A stretch of 7,347 bases of DNA, from NCBI GenBank assembly GCA_001701295.1, contig DAAV01000095.1:28449-35795 (forward strand), given 5' to 3'. The first letter of the stretch is position 1. Each line of letters opens with the position of its first letter. A program made the translations under genes and the position numbers. Under the pieces are notes generated by a model. That model saw only the letters and a list, made by a program, of their open reading frames with translations. It had not been told where the DNA came from and did not search any database. Of the stretch, positions 1-5,505 are shown piece after piece. The DNA comes from Bacteroidales bacterium H10. GTDB taxonomy: Bacteria > Bacteroidota > Bacteroidia > Bacteroidales > Muribaculaceae.

Positions 1-156
1 ACTTTCTACATCGAATATGACTACGACCGCGATGTGACGGAACTCAATTTTGTTATCCTCGCCCACGCATATACGGATCTCATGCCGCTTCTGGCTGCGA
101 TAAGCCGCGTCGGTCCTACGCGTAAACTGACACTTTCGTCACAGCTCGACATCTGA
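1..156 (+). CDS. 3' end of an unrecognised protein (partial)
   Basis: Frame 1 is open from the first base to a TGA at 154-156 and gives 51 C-terminal residues, beginning TFYIEYDYDRD and ending TLSSQLDI. The 5' part lies outside the window. The fragment is acidic near its start, has a hydrophobic middle (FVILAHAY, LMPLLAAI) and no recognisable catalytic motif. I do not recognise the family. It reads in the same direction as the peptidase gene 146 bp downstream, but a good promoter lies between them, so they need not share a transcript. No convincing hairpin terminator follows the stop codon. The coding call rests on the open frame running up to the stop and on codon use resembling the neighbouring genes. 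Confidence 0.6.
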   Translation, partial: TFYIEYDYDRDVTELNFVILAHAYTDLMPLLAAISRVGPTRKLTLSSQLDI

Positions 157-161
157 CGCCA

Positions 162-193
162 TTTGCAAATTAACTGTTTTTTTAGTAATATTG
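162..193 (+). promoter_or_regulatory. Bacteroidetes-type promoter for the C1 peptidase gene
   Basis: TTTG at 162-165 is followed by exactly 20 bases and then TAATATTG at 186-193. This matches the Bacteroidetes primary sigma consensus (TTTG at -33, TAnnTTTG at -7) with one mismatch in the -7 element. The expected start site near 199-201 gives a leader of about 100 nt before the ATG at 303. The sequence after the -7 box, TTGCAGTCGCA, also occurs at the tRNA-Glu promoter elsewhere in the window. Confidence 0.65.
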
Positions 194-210
194 CAGTCGC
201 ATAACGGATT

Positions 211-256
211 CCACGATCCCTTACTATAGATCATCGTGTACTATGGATTATCGTGG
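211..256 (+). repeat. Tandem 17-bp repeat and alternative stems in the peptidase leader
   Basis: Two adjacent 17-base units, 222-238 (TACTATAGATCATCGTG) and 239-255 (TACTATGGATTATCGTG), agree at 15 of 17 positions. CCACGAT at 211-217 is the exact reverse complement of ATCGTGG at 250-256, and its inner six bases also pair with ATCGTG at 233-238. One left arm can therefore form either a short or a long hairpin. The element lies wholly in the predicted untranslated leader. It could be a paired protein-binding site or a structured RNA leader. The repeats and pairings are seen directly; any regulatory role is inference. Confidence 0.5.
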
Positions 257-302
257 TCCGCGCGAAGCAAGGACTTAAAACAAAGACTTAAACTGATACA
301 TC

Positions 303-1529
303 ATGAAGAAATTTATCACACTGGCTCTCGGAGCCGCACTGTCAGCTTCGGCTTTTGCCTCGGACTATCAGGCTCCGGCTGCCGAACCGCAGATAGAAAA
401 TCCCGATTCGACCGGATTCAAGTTCACTGACGTGAAAATCAACAAGACCGGATCTGTCAAGGACCAGAACAAATCGGGCACATGCTGGGCGTTCTCCGGA
501 CTCTCCACTCTCGAAGACAACGTCATGCGCAAGGGTGGACCGGAATTGGATCTTTCGGAGATGTTCGTGGTCCGCAACGCATATATCGACAAGGCAAAAA
601 AGTTCATGCGCATGAACGGCACCATCAATTTCGCACAAGGCGGATCCTGGGGCGATGTCCTCAACATGACTTCTCTGTATGGTGCAATGCCTGAAGAGGC
701 TTATTCGGGACTGAACTACGACGAGGATAAACATTCTCATTACGAAATGGCCGATGCACTTGAGGCATATCTGCGTGCAGTGCTCAGCCGGGGTACGAAA
801 AACAAGAAACTCACCACCGCCTGGCTCCCGGGATTCATCGGTATTCTGGACGCCTACCTCGGCAAAGTACCCGAGAATTTCACTTATAATGGCAAGACAT
901 ACACTCCGGCCCAGTGGGCAAAGGAAATGGGTCTTGAACCCGAGAATTTCGTCAACATCACAAGCTACACGCATCATCCTTTCTATGAGAATTTCATCCT
1001 TGAGATTCCCGACAACTGGGCTTGGACCGAAAGCATGAACGTGCCGATGGAGGATATGCAGCGTATCGTCGACAACGCTCTCGAGAAAGGCTGGACAGTA
1101 ATGTGGGCGGCCGATGTGTCGGAGGGCGGCTTCAAATGGAACAAGGGCTACGCCCTGCTTCCCGAAGATAAAGATCAGAAAGACATGACTGATACGGAAC
1201 TTAGCCGTTGGGTGAAACTCTCCGATAAGGATCGTGAAAGTTCCAGGTTCGATATCAAGGGCCCCGTTAAGGAAAAGACTGTCACTCAGGAGTCGCGTCA
1301 GAAAACATTCGACAATTTCGAGACCACCGATGACCACGGTATGGTGATAGTGGGAACTGCTGTCGATCAGGAAGGCAACAAATATTATAAGGTAAAGAAT
1401 TCCTGGGACACGAATCAGCTTTATGACGGTTTCCTCTACGTGTCGATGCCGTTCTTCCTTGAAAAAACTCTCGGTGTCGGCGTGCATAACGATGCAATCC
1501 CGGCAGACATCCGAAAAAAATTCAAATAA
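303..1529 (+). CDS. pepC: Secreted C1-family cysteine peptidase (bleomycin hydrolase / aminopeptidase C type)
   Basis: This 408-residue protein is a papain-fold peptidase of the bleomycin hydrolase/PepC (C1B) group, which removes N-terminal residues from peptides. The catalytic set is complete: oxyanion Gln55 (KDQNKSGTCWAF), nucleophile Cys61, His345 (DDHGMVIVG) and Asn366 (KVKNSWD). The gap of about 284 residues between Cys and His is the large helical insertion typical of bleomycin hydrolases and much longer than in papain. Unlike cytosolic PepC, it begins with a signal peptide: KK at residues 2-3, a hydrophobic stretch, then AFA before a likely cleavage after Ala19. It should therefore act in the periplasm or outside the cell. 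The start at 303 is chosen because the signal peptide begins there. The upstream region is A-rich with no Shine-Dalgarno, as is common in Bacteroidetes. It has its own promoter and is followed by a hairpin. The symbol pepC is by family only. Confidence 0.9.
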   Translation: MKKFITLALGAALSASAFASDYQAPAAEPQIENPDSTGFKFTDVKINKTGSVKDQNKSGTCWAFSGLSTLEDNVMRKGGPELDLSEMFVVRNAYIDKAKKFMRMNGTINFAQGGSWGDVLNMTSLYGAMPEEAYSGLNYDEDKHSHYEMADALEAYLRAVLSRGTKNKKLTTAWLPGFIGILDAYLGKVPENFTYNGKTYTPAQWAKEMGLEPENFVNITSYTHHPFYENFILEIPDNWAWTESMNVPMEDMQRIVDNALEKGWTVMWAADVSEGGFKWNKGYALLPEDKDQKDMTDTELSRWVKLSDKDRESSRFDIKGPVKEKTVTQESRQKTFDNFETTDDHGMVIVGTAVDQEGNKYYKVKNSWDTNQLYDGFLYVSMPFFLEKTLGVGVHNDAIPADIRKKFK

Positions 1530-1543
1530 CACACTTATTACAC

Positions 1544-1583
1544 AAGCCGCGGTTTCCTGAACAGGTGTCCGCGGCTTTGATTT
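1544..1583 (+). terminator. Probable intrinsic terminator after the peptidase gene
   Basis: AAGCCGCGG at 1544-1552 pairs perfectly with CCGCGGCTT at 1569-1577 (9 bp, GC-rich). The 16-base loop can itself close a short CCT/AGG stem. The tail is TTTGATTT, a weak and interrupted U-tract. The hairpin lies 14 bp past the peptidase stop and ends six bases before the GT2 start codon, so it may also affect translation or expression of the next gene. Confidence 0.6.
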
Positions 1584-2573
1584 ATGGACATCTCAGTAAT
1601 AGTAGTCACATACAATCAGGAAGGCACCATTGCCCGGACTCTCGATTCGATACTCGCACAACGGACCGATGCGGAATTCGAGATAATCATAGGAGATGAT
1701 TCTTCTTCCGACGGCACGGAAGCGATATGCCGCCGGTACGCCGCTGCATTCCCGGAAAAGATAGTGTATCTCCGGCGAGAATCCAACATGGGGGTGGTCC
1801 GGAACTATTTCGACTGTATCGCGGACAGCCGCGGGCGCTATCTTGCGGACTGTGCGGGCGATGACTTCTGGGTCGACGACTGCAAATTGCAGCGTCAGTT
1901 CGAGACATTGGAAAAGGATCGCGAAGTCTCGCTTGTCGCTACCGACTGGCTTTGCTGTGACGAGTCCGGCGAGGATGTCCGCAGGTATCCCGGCATACCG
2001 GCTCCGGAAGGCACGGAGATTTTTGAGCGCGGTACACTCTGCGCGCCGATTCTCTCCCAGAAAAAGATGATACACCTCTGCTCGGCCCTGTACCGGAAGG
2101 ATCTTATGGCGGCTCAGATAGAAAGTTATCCCGATATCTTCATCAATCCGGCCTACACCTGCGAGGATCAGCAGATCCTGCTCGCAATGGCGTCCTCGGG
2201 CCGGATTGTGATATTGCCGCAGGTCACGCTTCATTATACTGTAGGCCATGAATCCGTCTCACATCGCAGAAGTGCGGAAAACCGGTTTGATTATTCTCTT
2301 GCGGCGTTGAGACAGACGCTGATACTTCAGGACCATTTCCATGTCTCGCGGGAAGCGATGTCGGGATTATATACCGACACGGCGACACATCTCGCGGCAA
2401 TGGCTTTCCGTACAGGCGCCCCCGAAAGAAGGTCACGACTGAAATCTTTGCTTCGCGAGACTGGTATTGCCCTCGCACGAAAAGGCAAATTATATATGTT
2501 TTTATCATCTTGTCCGTTAATATGGAAAATGGCGCGGCCTATAGTTTCCGCTTTGCGCCGTAGCCGAGAATGA
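1584..2573 (+). CDS. GT2-family glycosyltransferase
   Basis: This 329-residue protein is an inverting GT-A glycosyltransferase that would move a sugar from a nucleotide-sugar donor, probably onto a surface glycan or lipid-linked intermediate. It starts with the classic GT2 opening MDISVIVVTYNQEGTIARTL, which fixes the ATG at 1584. Nucleotide-binding DDSSSDGT lies at residues 38-45 and the metal-binding DxD-like AGDDFW at 91-96. The ED pair at 184-185 (YTCEDQQ) is a good catalytic-base candidate. The last 40 residues are basic with a hydrophobic patch, which may hold the protein at the inner membrane, but there is no clear transmembrane helix. Its stop overlaps the next start as ATGA, so the two glycosyltransferases are probably translationally coupled. 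No Shine-Dalgarno is seen and a hairpin sits directly before the start. Donor and acceptor cannot be read from the sequence. Confidence 0.9.
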   Translation: MDISVIVVTYNQEGTIARTLDSILAQRTDAEFEIIIGDDSSSDGTEAICRRYAAAFPEKIVYLRRESNMGVVRNYFDCIADSRGRYLADCAGDDFWVDDCKLQRQFETLEKDREVSLVATDWLCCDESGEDVRRYPGIPAPEGTEIFERGTLCAPILSQKKMIHLCSALYRKDLMAAQIESYPDIFINPAYTCEDQQILLAMASSGRIVILPQVTLHYTVGHESVSHRRSAENRFDYSLAALRQTLILQDHFHVSREAMSGLYTDTATHLAAMAFRTGAPERRSRLKSLLRETGIALARKGKLYMFLSSCPLIWKMARPIVSALRRSRE

Positions 2574-3838
2574 AAAAAACACTTATATATTGCACCAATG
2601 AATTTCCGGGAGACCTGTATTCGGAAAAAGCGTTTGTCGACTCCGAGCTGCCGGCATTGCGCAGGCGGTTTTCAAGAATTATTCTAATGCCCTGTGACCG
2701 TACGACACGCGATAAGGGATATGAATCCATGCTGCCCGAAGGAGTCGAGGCTGACTGGTCTCTTATGGAAGACCGTCTGAATCATTCCCGGCTCCTCAAG
2801 CTCTCCTATATCTTCCATCCTTTTGTCATACGTTCTCTATGGACAATGATCGGGGAGGCCCGCACCCCGGCACAATGGATAAAAGGGCTTTTCCAGGCCA
2901 TAAATACCGTTACCATCGGTCGGATGGTCAGAAAAACGGCAAGAAGAGCGGGGCTGACCCCAGGGGATACGGTGCTTTATAGCCTGTGGTTTCACAATTC
3001 AGGAGCCGCCTTGGCAAGACTCGCCTCCATAGAGGGATGGCATATGGCCACACGCGCCCACACATCCGACATCTATGACGAACAGATGGTGTTCCGCTCA
3101 CGCCGGATCCGCAAGCGGTTGCTGGAATCTGTCGATAACGTTTTTACCATCTCTACACGCGGACTCGAATATCTGAAAGAAAGATTCCCGGAACATGCGG
3201 AGAAATTCCTTTATATACCTCTCGGTTCCATGCGTGCTTTTACGCCGGGACAACCCGGGCATAACAGTGTGACTGCCGGAAAATCCGTTTCTTTTATGAC
3301 TGTAGCCCGTCTCGACCCGATAAAGCGTTTAGACCTTATTATGGATGTTCTTGCTGAGACGGCGGCACTTAATCCGGCAGTAAAGATAGTGTGGACAATA
3401 ATAGGAGACGGAGAATGCATGCCGGCGCTTGTGGCAAAGGCAGACGGGCTCCGATGCCCGAATCTGGGCATCCGCTTCGAGGGAGCCCTTGACAATATGG
3501 AGATCCAGCGCCGCTATGCCTGCGAAGCGCCTGACTGGTTTGTCATGATGAGTTCTTCGGAAGGCATACCCATCAGCATGGGCGAGGCTATGTCGTATGG
3601 CATACCGGTGATAACGACAGATGTTGGATCGGTCGGAGAGCTAGCGACTCCGGAATGCGCGGTCATGTTGCCTCGCGATATCGATATCTCCGAAACAGCC
3701 CGCAGACTATCCGGCATCATTTACGATTCTTCTTTGAGAGAGCGTATGGGGCAGGCTGCCCTCTCAAGATGGGAGGAGATGTTCGATTCCACCTCTCTTT
3801 CCGAAAGGTTAGCGGTCACATTGGACACCTATATCTGA
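2570..3838 (+). CDS. GT4-like glycosyltransferase (GT-B fold)
   Basis: This 422-residue protein has the C-terminal Rossmann half of a retaining GT4 glycosyltransferase. FMTVARLDPIKRLDLIMDVL at about 242-261 is the usual start of that domain, with the conserved R247 and K252 that contact donor phosphates. IIGDG lies at 277-281. SSEGIPISMGEAMSYGIPVI at 329-348 is the EX7E motif, with Glu331 and Glu339. The N-terminal half (residues 1-235) is the more variable acceptor-binding domain and contains no signal peptide, so a cytosolic or membrane-associated enzyme is expected. The length is normal for the family. The ATG at 2570 overlaps the GT2 stop, and an A-run follows it. The 3' end runs 10 bp into the convergent ATP-grasp gene with no terminator in between. 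The sugar transferred is unknown. Confidence 0.9.
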   Translation: MKKTLIYCTNEFPGDLYSEKAFVDSELPALRRRFSRIILMPCDRTTRDKGYESMLPEGVEADWSLMEDRLNHSRLLKLSYIFHPFVIRSLWTMIGEARTPAQWIKGLFQAINTVTIGRMVRKTARRAGLTPGDTVLYSLWFHNSGAALARLASIEGWHMATRAHTSDIYDEQMVFRSRRIRKRLLESVDNVFTISTRGLEYLKERFPEHAEKFLYIPLGSMRAFTPGQPGHNSVTAGKSVSFMTVARLDPIKRLDLIMDVLAETAALNPAVKIVWTIIGDGECMPALVAKADGLRCPNLGIRFEGALDNMEIQRRYACEAPDWFVMMSSSEGIPISMGEAMSYGIPVITTDVGSVGELATPECAVMLPRDIDISETARRLSGIIYDSSLRERMGQAALSRWEEMFDSTSLSERLAVTLDTYI

Positions 3839-4722
3839 TTTTCCATCCCGGGCATTCTGACTTTATCTCCGATCTCGGTCAATAATTCCTGCTTCAGCTC
3901 TACCATACGCCCGGCCGAGGACGTAAAAGTCACTTCTCCGAACCACACTCTATCTTCTACTTCATAAAAATCAATACGTACCAATGGAAATTCCCGGGCC
4001 AGTAAGCGGGAATATTTCATCATTAATTCAAGATGAACAGGAGGAGGTACGTCCGCACCTTCAAGACCCTCTGTAATGCCATGTAGATCTCGCCAGTCCG
4101 GCAAACCATATATTTTCAGATCCGGCTTAAATGTAGTCATGCTGCGGTTACTACAGACAAAACAATAAAGAGGTTCGCCGTTACAGCATATTATCTTATA
4201 GTCCGTAGGACCGAAGCCTTCCGGAGCCGGCAGAAGTTTCTCGGCTATTATACGCCGCTGTATGCGTGAATAATGCGGCTCATCTCCCACACTCCGTTCT
4301 TTCATCCATTTTCGAAGTGTGGACCGGATCCCGTCGAGATCCGCTTTATTTTTATCTCTCACGACAAGCGTACGGGAGAAACCGTCTGTAGTCTTTAGCA
4401 CAAAACTGTCGGGAAGACTGTCAAAATCCATTTCATCCGCACTGTCGGCCACCTGATATAACGGTACCAGAATATCTCCGAGACCCATGGCGGCCAGTTC
4501 CTCCCTGACACCGTATTTGTCTGCAAGAACGCTCCATCTGGACGTATCCGAGCCGAATGACAACGCCAGGATCTTTTCATTCATGTCTCGGGGATTGTCA
4601 AGATCGGGGAAACGTCCGATTGCGATCCTGTAAAGAAGCACTGATGTCCGCCTGGGAGAAATCATGCGCCATTTACCCAGCTGTCTTACTGCACGCCGGC
4701 AGATACTGTTAAATAATTTCAT
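3829..4722 (-). CDS. TupA-like ATP-grasp protein, probable polysaccharide-modifying ligase
   Basis: The 297-residue product resembles the TupA-like ATP-grasp family (first named from teichuronopeptide synthesis), which is often found with glycosyltransferases in surface polysaccharide loci and probably joins an amino acid or similar group to a glycan. Visible parts are an N-terminal region with FPDLDNPRDMNEKI (38-51), ATP-binding Lys110 in FVLKTTDGFSRTLVVRDK, IIAEKLL with Glu161, DYKIICCNGEP (174-184), and the C-terminal metal-site stretch VRIDFYEVEDRVWFGEVTF (248-266) with Asp251 and Glu263. The start at 4722 (MKLFNSICRR) is preferred; an ATG two codons upstream at 4728 (MPMKLF) is equally possible. 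The frame stays open to 4926, but that extension crosses a terminator and a tRNA gene, so it is not used. No membrane segment or signal peptide is evident. The gene lies just behind the tRNA/rpsT terminator, and its own promoter is not obvious. Confidence 0.82.
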   Translation of the reverse strand: MKLFNSICRRAVRQLGKWRMISPRRTSVLLYRIAIGRFPDLDNPRDMNEKILALSFGSDTSRWSVLADKYGVREELAAMGLGDILVPLYQVADSADEMDFDSLPDSFVLKTTDGFSRTLVVRDKNKADLDGIRSTLRKWMKERSVGDEPHYSRIQRRIIAEKLLPAPEGFGPTDYKIICCNGEPLYCFVCSNRSMTTFKPDLKIYGLPDWRDLHGITEGLEGADVPPPVHLELMMKYSRLLAREFPLVRIDFYEVEDRVWFGEVTFTSSAGRMVELKQELLTEIGDKVRMPGMENQI

Positions 4723-4750
4723 TGGCATTGACGACACAACGGATACGGAT

Positions 4751-4789
4751 AAAAAAATTTGAAGGTCGGCACCGTTGCGGACACCGACC
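4751..4789 (-). terminator. Intrinsic terminator of the tRNA-Glu / rpsT unit
   Basis: Read on the minus strand, GGTCGG pairs with CCGACC (outer arms at 4784-4789 and 4764-4769) and the helix can extend inward through three G-U pairs and a C-G pair. After the stem come six bases and then seven T (4751-4757 on the plus strand as A7). It lies 25 bp past the 3' end of the downstream tRNA-Glu and 28 bp before the ATP-grasp start, which makes it the natural end of the upstream unit. Confidence 0.75.
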
Positions 4790-4814
4790 TCCGGGATAGG
4801 ATGGATTTGGGGAG

Positions 4815-4886
4815 TAGCCCATAGCAGAGTCGAACTGCTCTTTAGAGAATGAAAATCTCTCGTCCTAACCGATAGACGAATGGGCC
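4815..4886 (-). tRNA. tRNA-Glu (anticodon UUC), downstream copy
   Basis: The minus strand folds into a full 72-nt cloverleaf ending at discriminator A. The 7-bp acceptor is GGCCCAT with ATGGGCT (first pair G-U), the D stem is GTC/GAC, the anticodon stem is AGAGA/TCTCT and the T arm is AGCAG-TTCGACT-CTGCT. The loop TTTTCAT gives anticodon TTC, which reads GAA/GAG. The variable loop is four bases. No CCA is encoded: the discriminator is followed by CTC, so the tail must be added after transcription. It is identical in all 72 bases to the copy at 5250-5321 and lies 72 bp past the rpsT stop. Confidence 0.97.
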
Positions 4887-4958
4887 TACACTGATCCGGA
4901 CTGAATCTTGGCACGCGGTGTTTCAATTCCGCGCATGATCAGGTCCGAATATTCTATC

Positions 4959-5213
4959 TTAGCCTAATTTATTGATATGCTTGGCCAGACCGCTGCAGAG
5001 GTTGGCCGCTTTGCTCTTGGATATCACATTCTTGCGGCCAAGACGCTGAAGAAGTGCGCTGATCTTGTTGTATGCGGCTTCAGCCTCAGCCTTGTCTGTC
5101 ATCTTGCGTACGCGACGGACTGCATTTCTTGCTGTTTTTGCCCAGTAGCGGTTCTCGAGTTTTCTCTTCTCCGACTGGCGAATTCTTTTTAATGACGATT
5201 TATGATTTGCCAT
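4959..5213 (-). CDS. rpsT: 30S ribosomal protein S20
   Basis: The 84-residue, strongly basic protein begins [20 protein letters not shown] and shows the full S20 pattern, including [17 protein letters not shown] and the Ala/Lys-rich C-terminal helix [21 protein letters not shown]20 is a primary 16S rRNA-binding protein of the 30S body. The length matches the family. The start is the ATG at 5213, preceded by an A-rich stretch without Shine-Dalgarno and only 33 nt after the encoded CCA of the upstream tRNA-Glu. No promoter motif lies in that gap or in the gap after the gene, so rpsT is most simply expressed from the tRNA-Glu promoter and released by tRNA processing. Confidence 0.98.
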   Translation of the reverse strand: MANHKSSLKRIRQSEKRKLENRYWAKTARNAVRRVRKMTDKAEAEAAYNKISALLQRLGRKNVISKSKAANLCSGLAKHINKLG

Positions 5214-5246
5214 CTTTAAAAATTTCTTTTGTCTATTTATATTTAT

Positions 5247-5321
5247 TGGTAGCCCATAGCAGAGTCGAACTGCTCTTTAGAGAATGAAAATCTCTCGTCC
5301 TAACCGATAGACGAATGGGCC
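5247..5321 (-). tRNA. tRNA-Glu (anticodon UUC), promoter-proximal copy with encoded CCA
   Basis: The 72-nt body (5250-5321) is the same cloverleaf as the copy at 4815-4886, with anticodon TTC and identical sequence throughout. Here the discriminator A is followed by CCA (TGG at 5247-5249 on the plus strand), so the mature 3' end is encoded. It is the first gene after the promoter at 5362-5393, with a predicted leader of about 34 nt, and lies 33 nt upstream of rpsT. Confidence 0.97.
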
Positions 5322-5361
5322 ACTTTATCGCAACTGCGCTCTGTCACGCACTTTGCGACTG

Positions 5362-5393
5362 CAAAAGTAGTAATTATTTTCTTTTTTACCAAA
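5362..5393 (-). promoter_or_regulatory. Bacteroidetes-type promoter for the tRNA-Glu / rpsT unit
   Basis: On the minus strand, TTTG (plus 5390-5393) is followed by 20 bases and then TACTTTTG (plus 5362-5369), a perfect match to TTTG / TAnnTTTG. The spacer is A/T-rich. The -7 box continues as CAGTCGCA, matching the peptidase promoter. The start site is expected near 5355, about 34 nt before the tRNA. Confidence 0.8.
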
Positions 5394-5407
5394 TCATTTC
5401 TAAAAAT

Positions 5408-5440
5408 ATTGTGTTTTATGGTCATTTATTTGTAATTTTG
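5408..5440 (+). promoter_or_regulatory. Bacteroidetes-type promoter for the Wzi-like gene
   Basis: TAATTTTG at 5433-5440 is a perfect TAnnTTTG -7 element, followed by CA as at the other two promoters. The -33 element is weaker: ATTG at 5408-5411 with 21-bp spacing, or TTGT at 5409-5412 with 20 bp. It is divergent from the tRNA-Glu promoter, with 14 bp between the two -33 boxes. A start near 5447 gives a leader of about 60 nt, which holds an 8-bp A/T inverted repeat (5467-5474 with 5488-5495). Confidence 0.6.
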
Positions 5441-5505
5441 CATATGACATATTAGACTTAGAAGTGATTTTTAAGTAAGTGTAGCTATTAAAAATTAATG
5501 TGTAT

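Noticed and set aside
161..184. TTTGCAAA palindrome followed by a run of T as a terminator of the first gene
   Set aside because: The palindrome leaves no loop, so it cannot form a real stem, and the T run is part of the spacer of a good promoter.
342..1532. Long open frame on the minus strand opposite the C1 peptidase
   Set aside because: It is a shadow of a real gene with complete catalytic motifs on the plus strand, and its translation has no recognisable domain.
4723..4926. N-terminal extension of the ATP-grasp frame up to 4926 on the minus strand
   Set aside because: It would be translated through an intrinsic terminator and a complete tRNA-Glu gene, and the extra residues do not look like the family. 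The start at 4722 or 4728 is used instead.
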